A program made the translations under genes and the position numbers. A DNA stretch of 64,000 nt from Haemonchus contortus (taxonomy: Eukaryota; Nematoda; Chromadorea; Rhabditida; Trichostrongylidae): positions 3,564,925 through 3,628,924 of the forward strand of contig LS997566.1 of the NCBI GenBank assembly GCA_000469685.2, in the 5' to 3' direction. The notes under the pieces are model-generated. The model was given only the letters and a program-made list of their open reading frames with translations. It had not been told where the DNA came from and did not search any database. Shown in pieces: positions 12,352 to 23,200 of the stretch (position 1 is its first letter; each line of letters starts with the position of its first letter).

Positions 12352-13634
12352 TTAGGTCGTGAAGAAAGTTCTTGCGTTTCTGCGCCTCAAACTTCAAATG
12401 CACATATCTAATCTTAAACAAAACTTCATCAATCGAGGTAACAACCATTACTATCGACACACTTTCGTGAACAAAAAACAAGTTTGTTTATCTCATTCGC
12501 CTAGAAGTCCGGAGATCTAGAGGCGATGAAATCGTCGAAAGCCGCGGCAGCATCATGTTGGGTTTTGAAGCATTTCTCCTTGAGAAAGCCGTCGAGATGT
12601 TAAAAGAAACGGTAGTCTGTAGGAGCAAGGTCTGGGGAATATGGTGGATGCGGGAGAGTTTTATAGCTTACTTCCATCAATTTTCTCAGGGTAAGTTGTG
12701 CGACATGGGGTCAAGCGTTGTCGTGGAAAAGAATTTGCCCCTTCCTACTCACCAGTGCCGTGCTTATGAGCTGGAGTTTTCGATGCATTTTGTCAATTTC
12801 TTGACGGTACTTCTCGGCTGTTACGGTTTCACCCGGATCCATGAAGCTGTGGTGGATTAGTCGGGCTGCGGACCACCAAACAGCACCATGACCTTCTTTC
12901 CATGCTGCTTCGGCTTGGGAAAATGTCGTGGGGCTTGATTCTTGTTCAGATACTGGCCTGATCGTCGCCGCTTGTCATACAGAATATACTTCTCATCACA
13001 CGTCACAATAGGTTTAAAAATGGATCGTTCCTGTTGCGCAGGAGCAAGGCGGAAGCGAGCTCGAAGCAGCGTTCTTTCTGGTGCTGAGTCAATTCATGCG
13101 ACACCCACTTATCAAGCTTCGTCGAATTCCCGATCTCCTGCATGTGGGTGCCAGCCGTCCTGCTGGAAACATTCAATCTCGAGCCAATATCCAACAGCGT
13201 TGTACATGGATTCTCTTCCACTAACGTCCTCAATTACTCGTTGTTAATGGCCGATGACCGCCAGCTACGCTCATCATCTTCCAGGCTCTCATTGCCGGTA
13301 CGGAATATTTTAAAACACCACTGTGCTCTACGTTGATTCATCGTACCTAGACCAAGGGCATCGTTGATATCCCGGGCCGTTCACGGTGCACTCCTGCCTA
13401 CTTTGAATTGGAAAAGATAAACCGTGCGAACCTTTCGTATGTCCACGCTGATTTCGACCTTCTAAAAAACCCCAGGAATCATTCTAGGACAAAGTCAATT
13501 ATATATTTAGATAGAGCAAGAAATGCGTTTTAGGAAGGTATAAAGCTTGCAAGCAGTCTTATAGCAAATAACACTACGGCGAGCATTTGAAAATTGGGCG
13601 TCAAAAAAACGCAAGAACTTTCTTCACGACCTAA
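12352..13634 (-). mobile_element. Full-length dead mariner element (1283 bp) nested in LINE ORF1
   Basis: Perfect or near-perfect ends TTAGGTCGTGAAGAAAGTTC and its reverse complement, flanked by TA at 12350-12351 and 13635-13636. The length is typical of mariner. The transposase runs on the minus strand: an N-terminal FQFKVGRSA region near 13410, then the second helix-turn-helix region in the open stretch 13233-13003 (LDIGSRLNVSSRTAGTHMQE, then [17 protein letters not shown], then [12 protein letters not shown]). A stop just before that stretch and many stops after it show it is inactive. The ends recall hookworm bandit-type mariners, from memory only. Confidence 0.88.
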
Positions 13635-14345
13635 TAGAATTCACAACATCACGAGCAGCTTTTTTGGCTAAGCGTGCCTCACGATACTGCAACCTTTCTT
13701 CCAAGGATAAAGAAGGGCGAAGGAAAACGCCCTTTGGATCGAAAGAGCGCAGCCTCGGTGCCCGCCTAACCTCCATGTGTTGAAAACGAGACGCAGGAAA
13801 GACAACTTTAATAAGTCGAGGTCTAGTACTACTACTGTTAACCTTTCCCATGCGGTAAACCGCAGTAGGAACACATTCGACATCTAAATGGTTCAACAAA
13901 GAATTGGCATTATGGAAATCATAGTTTGCACGGTCAATCCCCGAACAAGAATTTGGTTCCGACAATCCAATTATAACAACAGATCTCCTCTTTTCAATTT
14001 CACTTTCATACACTGTATTCATGCTTGCCAATTGGAACCTACAGTACTCACTGCTGATCCATCCGCCGCATTCCTACTCTCGACAGATTTTCTCAAGTTT
14101 TCATTTTCTACATTGAGTTTGTTGTTTTGATCCACCAGGTTACCAATCAATTTGCGCATCGAGTCTAAATGCTCCTTTGTATCGAGAAGAACACCGAGGA
14201 TAACTTTGACATAAGCGGGTACATTGGGCCCAGCGCACTCTTCCGAAAGTTTGGCCAAATCGTCTTTAATGGGCGATACCGATACCACATCAACACATCT
14301 TCGCTTGGAGGCTGGAACAGACGTAGACCTAAGGGGTGTATCCAT
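13624..14345 (-). pseudogene. CR1-like LINE ORF1 (N-terminal part), frameshifted
   Basis: ORF1 proteins of LINEs bind RNA and act as chaperones. The frame starts at the ATG at 14345 (an upstream TTG-started extension to 14390 exists). The first half has a coiled-coil-like stretch (LIGNLVDQNNKLNVENENLR). The second half, in another frame from about 14031, has RRSVVIIGLSEPN and RPRLIKVVFP, as in ORF1 RNA-binding domains. The halves are joined by a frameshift at about 14019-14031. The last codons before 13624 come from the inserted mariner; beyond the mariner the ORF1 frame resumes and stays open to about 12233. Confidence 0.7.
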
Positions 14346-14732
14346 GATTGATAACGAATCGATTCTGATCTGCTGTCGATTTGGGAGCAAGTCCGATCAC
14401 AGCAATCAGAGTCGAAAAAATAATACCAAGAAGGAATCCAGAATTGGAAAAAATACACCTGTTTATGTGGCTCAATACAACCAAGACACGAAAGCGATCC
14501 CCGCCACAAGGGATCTCGACTTCACAAAAAATAGGAAATCACGTCGCCAAGTAGTGGGCGAAGATTGAGAGTAAGAATAAACAGCAATTGAAGCTGAGGT
14601 GATAGTCCAAGGTCAATCAGAATAACAGACACGATAGCATACAGCGATAGACGAAGCATGCGTAGCATAAAACACAGGAAATCCGAAATCGCTCTTCAAC
14701 TCAGCAGAGCAAATTAGGACCGACCGCGCGCC

Positions 14733-14786
14733 AATGACACAAGTGCGCGAAATGACACAAGTGCGCGAAATGACACAAGTGCGCGA
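14733..14786. repeat. 18-bp tandem repeat x3 at the LINE 5' side
   Basis: Three identical units AATGACACAAGTGCGCGA in a row, followed by a partial fourth (AATGACA). On the minus strand, the sense strand of the adjacent LINE, each unit junction reads TTTCGCGC, matching the E2F consensus TTTSSCGC. The array lies about 390 bp upstream of LINE ORF1 and may belong to its 5' UTR. Confidence 0.8.
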
Positions 14787-14799
14787 AATGACATTGATT

Positions 14800-15460
14800 T
14801 TTGTTAACCGCTATTATTTCTCTTCATAACGCCATCCAAAATCTCACACGAGCTCTGGACCAATCTTTTGCCTCGGAATATTACTGCGTTGGTTGCAAGG
14901 AGGGTCGTAGAGCTTGAGTGGCGGAGTGATCAGATCGGCAGTAATGTAGCAGAGGCGCCGGTAGTCGTGTCGGTTGGACACAGTTCAATTATGGTAAATC
15001 ACTTCCAAAGACAAAGTGCAATACCGTTCTATGACTTGACATGTTTTGACGACAATAGTGCCCTTTTCCTGCCCTTTTGTCGTGGCTCTGCTCCGGCGCT
15101 TCCTTGCGCAACATGGTTGCGAAATTCACGACAACAATTTTCTCAAAACTTTTGGGACACCTTAATATGATGTGAAGTTGAAGCAAACACCAAGGAATTG
15201 CTCATGTTATAAGCTTGGTATCAACACAGCACGGACAAAAAAACAACAATTGGGAATGACGTGCATACGCTATGGCTTACTTACAGTGAGGCGAAGGGTG
15301 CGAACGACGTACGATCATCGTGTCTGATTACGTCTTCATCGCCAACAGTTGCAATACTATTTCAAAATATTTCAAAATAAAGTCAAAGAATGGATCTGGG
15401 ATTTGCATAAGATTGGGGTCATTGGAAACACTTTTGTCACTTCGCAAACTTCTTAGCAAG
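14800..15460. other. Intergenic, nothing recognised
   Basis: A 100-codon plus-strand open frame (14868-15170) has no recognised domain. I see no element ends or RNA genes. Confidence 0.4.
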
Positions 15461-15462
15461 GA

Positions 15463-15985
15463 ATGGCGCATAAGTCCAGGTATAATAAGCTTCTGTTGAC
15501 GTCAACAAATAAAATAATGTTCGGTGCAGGAGACCTGCGTACTCGTGTAGCTAGTGCCAGGACATATCTTGCTAGATCTAGCACGAGCCTTAGAATTCAT
15601 TTTTGTCCTCGTGCAAGTTCAGCTCATAATAAAATTGTTAAGCGTGGAGGCATGCCCAAAACGGTTGCTCAATTTCGCGAACTAGGAGCCCAACTTCCAT
15701 TCTAAACAGTTTGTTGTATTCGTTTTTATTGTCGTTGTATTATTACTGTTTAGTTTAGTTTTTAGTGTTTAATTTTTCCATCTTTTTTCTTGCTTATTTT
15801 GTATCTCTAGCTGCTTTTCATTGTTATTTTCATTAATTTTCGTTTTAAGTCCGTGGTTCCGGACCAACCATTAGACTCTCGTTCTTCGGGATTTCTTTAC
15901 TTTGTCTAGTTCCACGATGCTGTTCCAATGATGCTTTGTTCATGCAATAAACCAAATCAATCGAATCGAATCAAATTTAATCACT
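15463..15985 (+). mobile_element. Possible LINE 3' end (C-terminal ORF tail, 3' UTR and repeat tail)
   Basis: An open frame ending at 15705 (RTRVASARTYLARSSTSLR, then LRIHFCPRASSAHNKIV) is followed by a T-rich 3' UTR-like stretch, AATAAA at about 15945-15950 and a short tail of AATCG repeats (about 15957-15971). This order is that of the 3' end of a 5'-truncated non-LTR element, but no catalytic motif is present and the family is not recognised. Confidence 0.3.
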
Positions 15986-16686
15986 GTTATCTTTATTGTT
16001 GGCATGGGAGTCAAGCAACAAAATCGGTTGTGCATTTGTAAGATGCCCCTTTCTATACAGCTGTGGCATGCAAATACAGTCCCGGGTAAAAGGAGAGCAA
16101 ATTGCCGCAGCAACCCATTTGGTGATTGAAATCCCAACAGTTAGATTAATTTAAAGTAGATTGGGCCATCATCACGATTTATGATATCTAGCATGATAAG
16201 AGATCCGTGCAAAACAGGCAACGACTTTCACTGCACCAGTTGCAATTGTCGCATTGATGAGGAATACTTAATTGCTAATCTAATATCGCGGTAACACGCG
16301 ATTTTTGATAATTTTCTCATTAATTCAATCAATCTTGAACATGACTCATAACGCATGGAAAGTGACTTGTTTTCAGTTACCAGACCACACAGGGTGAATA
16401 TGGCACAATGGCGTCTCGCAGCTGGCTGAGGACTATACAAGTGCAACTACGAGTCAAACAAAAGAGCTGCCATGGTCCAGTCAATTCGTCAGTCATCAGC
16501 CATGTCTCCCATGACCTTAGCTTCTTCAATGCTACTGTATCACGGTTCCCATCACAACCCTGGCGCATCGAGTCGACGCATTCTCTTATCTTAATTTTCA
16601 CAACTTTTTCATCTCGATCTAACCTTTCCCAAACTTCTAGCAAAAGGCCACATTCCCGGTGTGCGGGACTCGATATAAACCTCGCC

Positions 16687-16694
16687 TATATAAG
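16687..16694 (+). promoter_or_regulatory. LTR TATA box
   Basis: TATATAAG in the LTR, about 300 bp before the AATAAA signal, giving a normal U3-R-U5 layout with the RNA start expected near 16715. The copy in the 3' LTR is at 27091-27098. Confidence 0.6.
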
Positions 16695-16993
16695 CTCGGC
16701 CGAACAAAGACCGAGGCCAGTTGCCTTCGAGGTTTTGACTCTTCTCTTATGCCTTTTATCCTGCTTCCTAATTTGCTTCTCATATATCACGCTTAAGGAA
16801 TGTTCATTTATATCACTACGCCTCCATTTAGCTTTATATTTGTATCTCGTCTCAATCTCGTATGTATGAATCTCGTAAGCCATATCCTCAATAAGTTGTG
16901 CCTTTCGTATATATGATAACTCTTGCCTTTCGCATGTATCTTTCATGTGTTCATGGTTTAATTACCCAAGTTTGAGGTTTCTCTGCTTGACGC

Positions 16994-16999
16994 AATAAA
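16994..16999 (+). terminator. LTR polyadenylation signal
   Basis: AATAAA inside the LTR (CGCAATAAAGCTC), the expected 3' processing signal. The copy in the 3' LTR would end the element's transcripts. Confidence 0.6.
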
Positions 17000-17099
17000 G
17001 CTCTGGTATCCGATCACTGTAGTTGTGGCAAATACAGTGACGAAGAACTTAAACGACTATACTAGATATAACGGCTATAATATCGGTATAGTTTGTATA

Positions 17100-17112
17100 T
17101 GGTGCATCGACC
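17100..17112 (+). promoter_or_regulatory. Primer binding site, tRNA-Gly type
   Basis: TGGTGCATCGACC immediately at the end of the 5' LTR. Its complement ends GATGCACCA, which is the 3' end expected for nematode tRNA-Gly (from memory of its acceptor stem). This would prime minus-strand DNA synthesis. Confidence 0.6.
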
Positions 17113-17278
17113 TTTTCAAGGATCCGGTCAGGTACACTTTACTCAATTCACGGCTTAGCAATTGGCTTATCGAGGACGCTCTTCGTCTGCCGGCATTCTT
17201 CGATTCGGAGCTCCTTTTTCGTTTTCTTTCGCTTACTTTTCTTCGAGTTTTTCCGAGATTTCGAAAATATTATAAGCG

Positions 17279-20200
17279 ATGACGGGACCTACATCGCTCA
17301 AATCACAGAAGGCTTTACTAACCAGATATTGTAATAAATTGGAACGCATTATACAAGAAAATGAAGATGCTTTCAAAACGGAAAATAATCTAAGTTTCGA
17401 CCCTAATACTTCCCAACGCCTGCAAGCTCTCGTTCTGCAATTACATTCGACTTCACGACTAGTCCAAGAAACCTTATGCACCTTCACAGCCTCAGTTGAC
17501 TCATTGATTGAGTCACTAAATGACGAGCAAGAAGCACAGGCTCAAGAACATATTGAGAAGGCGCATACGATATTGGAGCAAGCACAACTTGCTGCCATCG
17601 AAATAGAAGCGAGGCGTTTGAGCGCTCGCGATCACGCACAACTATCTATGGTAACAGGTAGTTCGACTCAACCCACTGGCAGCCAGGTCACAGTGGCAAG
17701 ACCACAGTTGCCAGCTATTCCCATCCCTCCATTCACTGGGAAAATTTGGGAGTTTGCAAATTTTTGGACTTTGTTTTGTGAAAACGTGCATGATCAACCA
17801 TTAACTAACCTACAAAAGTTCAATTACCTCTTAAATGCACTGCAAGGCGAAGCAAGGGAAAGTATAAGGCGATACCCCGTCACAGAAGAAAACTATGAGC
17901 ATGCCATAACCTTTCTGAAAACGAAATATGGAAATGAGTCAAAAATCATAGCCAACCTCCAGTCCCGCCTAGAGCAGGCAAGAGCCGAAAATAATAGGAT
18001 CTCGGCACAACGCCGACTTCTAGAATTCGTAATGCCAATAATAACCCAACTAGAAGAAAAAGGCGTAAACCTCAACGGTTCATATCTGTCACAAAAACTG
18101 ATTTCCAAATTTTCACCAGAGCTACAGCGTCAAGTGTTAAAGCACCGTTTGAAGACGGAAACTCAAGAATCCAACTGGACTATGCAGACCATTTTGGCCG
18201 ATCTAGATGAGCTAATAGCCACCGAAGAAAGAATAGAAGAGGCCATGAAAGCTCAGACCCACACCGGTACAGGCAGGATCGGAGGCGATCCTGGGAAACC
18301 TCGCATGGACTATAGGAAAAAAGGAAGTGAACATTGCATGTTCTGTGGAGGTGGCAACCACAGATCAAGCGAATGCAGGAAGTACGCTTCCATAGAAGAG
18401 AGGCGCGCAGTCTTCAGAGACAGTAGCAGATGCCTCAACTGTGCAGCCCCAGGACACTGGGCAAAAGATTGCACAAGGGATGGATGTAGAGGGTGCAGAG
18501 GGAAAAAGCACCACCATACCCTGTGTCCAATGCGAGAGCCTCGAACGGCTAACTCATACCCTCAGACGGTAGCTCGCACAAAGGAACACACTCCACCACC
18601 GGAGAAAACTCAAAAGGGAAATGGGCCACGAACAGACAAACAAAAGAAAGTAAAACAAGCTCAACATTCGGTCAAAACGTGCGTAACCAGAGATACGAGA
18701 TACGATAGCTCAGCTGATGATCAGGAAGACATCTCAAGAACTATCGCTTTCAACACGCACGGTCACGTGAAGGACGACAAACATTTCCAGCGGTCGGAAT
18801 CCGGAAATGTTTTATTGTTAACGGGAGTGGCACCCGTATACAATCACAGTCATGACCAGTGGGAAGACGTGGAGATTCTTCTCGATACTGGAGCGGACCA
18901 GTCCTTCATAACGGACGATCTCGTACAGGAACTTGGCTTGGAGTGCACAGCACAAGTGAATTTCGTGATGTACACCTTCGGTGCGGAAAAACCAAGACGC
19001 GCAATGTCAGGAGTAACTTCGGTACAACTCATGGATCAGCACGGAGAGAAGCATGATCTACGTTTATATACCACTCCAGTACTCACCATGAAGGGAAAAA
19101 CTGCGCACCTGGAGATCTCTGATTGGGCCTTTATAGGACAACGCAACATTCGCCTTTCCAGCACGGAAACCGGAAAGAGAATTAAGCCTCAAATCCTGCT
19201 GGGATGCGATCAGTTATGGAACTTACTAGATGTCCCAAATCCGCGTTTCACATTGCCGTCAGGATTACAATTGATCCCCTCCAGGATAGGATACTTGATC
19301 ACAGGCAAACAAAAAGGCATAACGGAACAAAGCCACACCTACAGTCCAGAGGATTCGCCTACGGTGGGAACCATAAATACCTTGGTCAACTTCGAAGAAG
19401 AAATGGAAAGATGGGATAAATATTGGACCATGGATAATGCAGGAATCTGCGAATTCACAGGAACAAAGAACGCAGAAAAAGAAGCCGTCAATCAAAAAGT
19501 TTCAAAATTCTTCGAAGACTCCATAGAAAAGCGAGAGGATGGATACTATATCCGGTTCCCCTATAAGGACAATTACACTGAACTTCCTTCGAACAAGGCC
19601 ATTGCACTCAAACGCCTTCACTCAGTGATACAATCACTACGGAAGACGCCTACCCTACTGCACGAATACGATGAGACCTTCCAATCTCAGAGAGACAGCG
19701 GTATCATCGAGGAGGCCCCACAAGCTCTACCGGAAAAGGGCTCTCTGCTTCATTACATCCCACATCAGCCGGTACTAACCCCACACAAAGAAACGACGAA
19801 ATTGAGGATTGTGTTCGATGCATCAGCACACTTTAAGAATAATCCCTCATTGAACGACGTCTTGCATCAAGGACCACTCATACTACCTGAGTTATACGCC
19901 ATGCTACTTCGTTTCCGTACTCCCAAGTACGTGGCTATAGCGGATGTCGAAAAGGCATTCCTCCAGGTCCGACTACATGAAAAAGACCGAGACGCCACAC
20001 GATTCCTGTGGGTAAGAAACATCAACCAGCCCATAAGTGAGGACAACATCATCACTTTCCGTTTTACTCGAGTAACCTTCGGATTAAACGTTTCCCCCTA
20101 TTTACTGGGCGGAACAATCCATCACCATTTACGCACAACGGTAGACGACACCACGCTAGCTGATGAAATTCGCAACAACTTATACGTGGACAACCTGATC

Positions 20201-23200
20201 CTCGCGGCATCTACTGAAGAGGAGTTGGTTCAAAAATCGCTAGCAACGCGTCAGATATTTCAAGATATGGGCATGAATTTGAGGGAATTTCTCTCCAACG
20301 GAGATGCTCTACGAGACAAACTTCCCAAGGAAGCACACGCCATGAAAACAACTCAAAAAGTACTAGGAATCACGTGGGATGCAAAGCGTGATTGCATCAA
20401 TATCCGCTGCAATTTCGATTCTCTCAAGAACATTACGAAAAGGGTAATTGCAAGACAGATTGCTATGATATATGACCCATTCGGTTGGTTGGTACCACTG
20501 CTGACTCAAGCAAAGAAGTTTCAACAGGACTTATGGAAGGAGAAGTTTTCCTGGGATGAGAAACTTCCATCAAAACTGGCAGAGCAATGGAGCACACTAG
20601 TGGAAAACGTTAACAACTTCCAAATATCAATCCCACGACGACTTCGCTCCATATCGGACACGCCAAATCTCGCAATCTTTGCAGATGCTAGTGAAATCGC
20701 AATAGCGGCTAGTGCTTACATCTTTAATGAAAACTATTCAGAATTGGCAATGGCGAAGTGTAAACTTCCCTCCATCAAGACGAAAACAACGATGCCAAAG
20801 TTAGAAATGAACGCCCTTACCCTGGCAATGCGATTGGCCAATTCGATAACACAAGCACTGAAGGAACGCATCGCGGGCTATCCATGGACTATTCACGTAT
20901 TCTCGGACTCCCAAATCGCGTTGAGCTGGTTAACATCCCCAACCACTGCTAGCCTCGGAGTTTTGGTTGCCAACAGGGTTCGAGAAGTTCGAAGAATCGT
21001 CACGCAATTGAACAACGATTCAATTACAGTCATTTTCAGATATGTGAATACGTCACAGAACCCGGCGGATGCAGGAACAAGAGGGCTCTCAAGAGAACAA
21101 ATGCACGATCGCTATTGGTGGGAAGGACCGGAGTTCTTGAAGAAACCAATAGAGGAATGGAAGCACCCAGTCTACCAGCTCTGGGAAGACGTAATCGGTG
21201 ACGACTCCTGCGCTTTTACCAACGTCAACTTCACCTGCGGACAAGAGGATGATACACCTAATGCGCTCATCGACCTCTGCCGCTACAGCTCGTTTTCGAT
21301 GGCCAAACGAGTAACCACCTGGATTCTTCGGTTCATAAAGAAAACCGTGCGGAGATTAAAAGAAGACACCAAGGATAGAATTGTAGCGCGCATTCCAGAG
21401 ATAAAGGATGTTTCGGACGTACCCTGCAACATCAATGGAAGCGAAGTACGGGCAGGAAGATACGCACTGATCCGCAACCACCAGCTGCTTTTTCTTACCA
21501 AGGAGTACCGGAAAAATATGGAAAACTCCTTACGACCCTACCTAGACAAGTGGAATATTTGGCGCTCGAAAGGGAGAATGGGAAACTCCGCGCTCAACTC
21601 CGACACCAAAGATCCCATCCTTATCATGCCAAACACGGCTCTTGCACAGCTTATCATACAGGAAGCTCATGGACTCTACCATAAAGGCATTGAACATACG
21701 ATAGCTACAGTAAGAGAGCGCTACTGGATTCCAAAATTGAGACAACAAGTCCGCACGCACGTCAGTCACTGCATCAAGTGTCGACGTTTCAACGCTTTGC
21801 CATATCAATATCCAGACTCCACAGACTTACCGGAACGACGAGTGTTGAAAAGCAACCCCTTCCAACATACTGGTCTCGATTTTTTCGACCTACCACAGTG
21901 CGAGGAGAATGAACGAAGGATAAAGTTATACGGCTGCATCTTCACCTGCACCGTCACCCGCCTCATACATCTTGAAATCGTCCGGAGCCTGGCAATTGAA
22001 GAATTCCTGAACGCGTTGCGACGGTTCATAGCACGTCGAGGCATACCGAAGACTATCACATGCGATAACGCGCCGACATTCCTGCTTGCCGCAAAGATCA
22101 TAGAAGAACAGGGGAGTGGATTGACCGAACACGCCGCTCAAATCGTTTCAAATCAAGAAATAGAATGGAGGCATATAACACCCTATGCACCATGGCAAGG
22201 AGGATTTTACGAACGTCTGATCAAGTCAATAAAACAAGCAATTTACAAAGCCTTGAGGAACTCGGAAAAGCATTCCTTCGACGATATTCACACATTTCTA
22301 ATTGAAGTGGAAGCCTGTCTTAATTCCCGACCCCTCACGTATCAAAGCGCCGTACAAGAAGAATTTACGTCGCTGCGCCCGATCGATTTTCTTCAACGTG
22401 ATCTGAACCTCAGCATCACATTGGGCAACACTGAATCGGAAACACAAGATCCGGACTATCTTCCTCCGGACAGTCTTCATGGGATCCAAACTCGACAACA
22501 AGCACTGGAAGCCCTCAATTCGTCACGCCGAAGAATCGAACGCTTCTGGACGATTTGGCAACAGCAATATTTGATATCTCTTCGAGAATCCCATAAGAAA
22601 AACCCCACAAATCAACGTCATGGCGGCATCACGCCATCACTAGGAGATGTAGTGTTAGTAAGCGACCCAGTGCTTCCTAGAAATGACTGGAAAATGGCTC
22701 GTATCACAGGATTACGTCAGGGCACCGATGGAGCCATACGAGAAGCGGAATTAATAACCGCCACCAGGAGGAAAATCCGTCGTCCAGTCAACTTACTCAT
22801 CCCACTGGAACTTCAAGATTCCGAACAGGAAGTGAGCATATCAGAGCAAAAGGAAGCGCCACCAGAGCAACCTGCTCCACAACAGCCCCCTCGCACGCAT
22901 AACTACAATTTGAGGGAAAGAAAGGCAACACGCCACGTTCACAACGCAACCACCGCAATAAGCACAAGGACGACAAGAGGGGTATGGTTCCTGTTTTATA
23001 TCATGATTCTGAACCTTCTGAGGATTGCCCATGGCAACTCCACGGAAGGAATGCATGTCTCATGTGGCGACAAGGGAGTTATGGTTCATGCACAACAAGG
23101 ACAGACCTTCGAAATTTGCGCTGAACGTCTCTGCGAAGTCCGACACATGGATACCGCTCCGCTACTTATCAAATTTCCATTGGATATCACAATACGAGAC

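Larger units (their letters stand above)
9297..14580 (-). mobile_element. CR1-like non-LTR retrotransposon (LINE), degenerate, split by a mariner
   Basis: Minus-strand element with ORF1 (about 14345-13630 and continuing past the mariner to about 12233), then ORF2 with an endonuclease (about 12246-11290) and reverse transcriptase (about 11290-9409). The 3' end is marked by a short tail of AAAT repeats (plus-strand 9297-9311, TTTATTTATTTATT). The ORF order, the APE-type endonuclease and the C-terminal RPILEYGSSVFN ... LESVQNSFTRKLM pattern are CR1-like. The 5' boundary is not visible; 14580 is an estimate. Frameshifts near 14025, 11330, 11105 and 9860-9960 make this copy inactive. Confidence 0.85.
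16285..17100 (+). repeat. 5' LTR of BEL/Pao element
   Basis: 816 bp, matching 26689-27505 with seven substitutions and two small indels by eye. It lacks the usual TG...CA ends (starts ATCGCGG, ends TTGTATAT). A TATA box and AATAAA are inside. Identical open frames occur in both LTRs but are not coding. Confidence 0.93.

Noticed and set aside
20183..20194. YVDN instead of YVDD in the BEL RT as a disabling change
   Set aside because: The catalytic aspartate used in the motif's first D is present, and I believe YVDN-type sites occur in nematode BEL elements; the rest of pol is intact.
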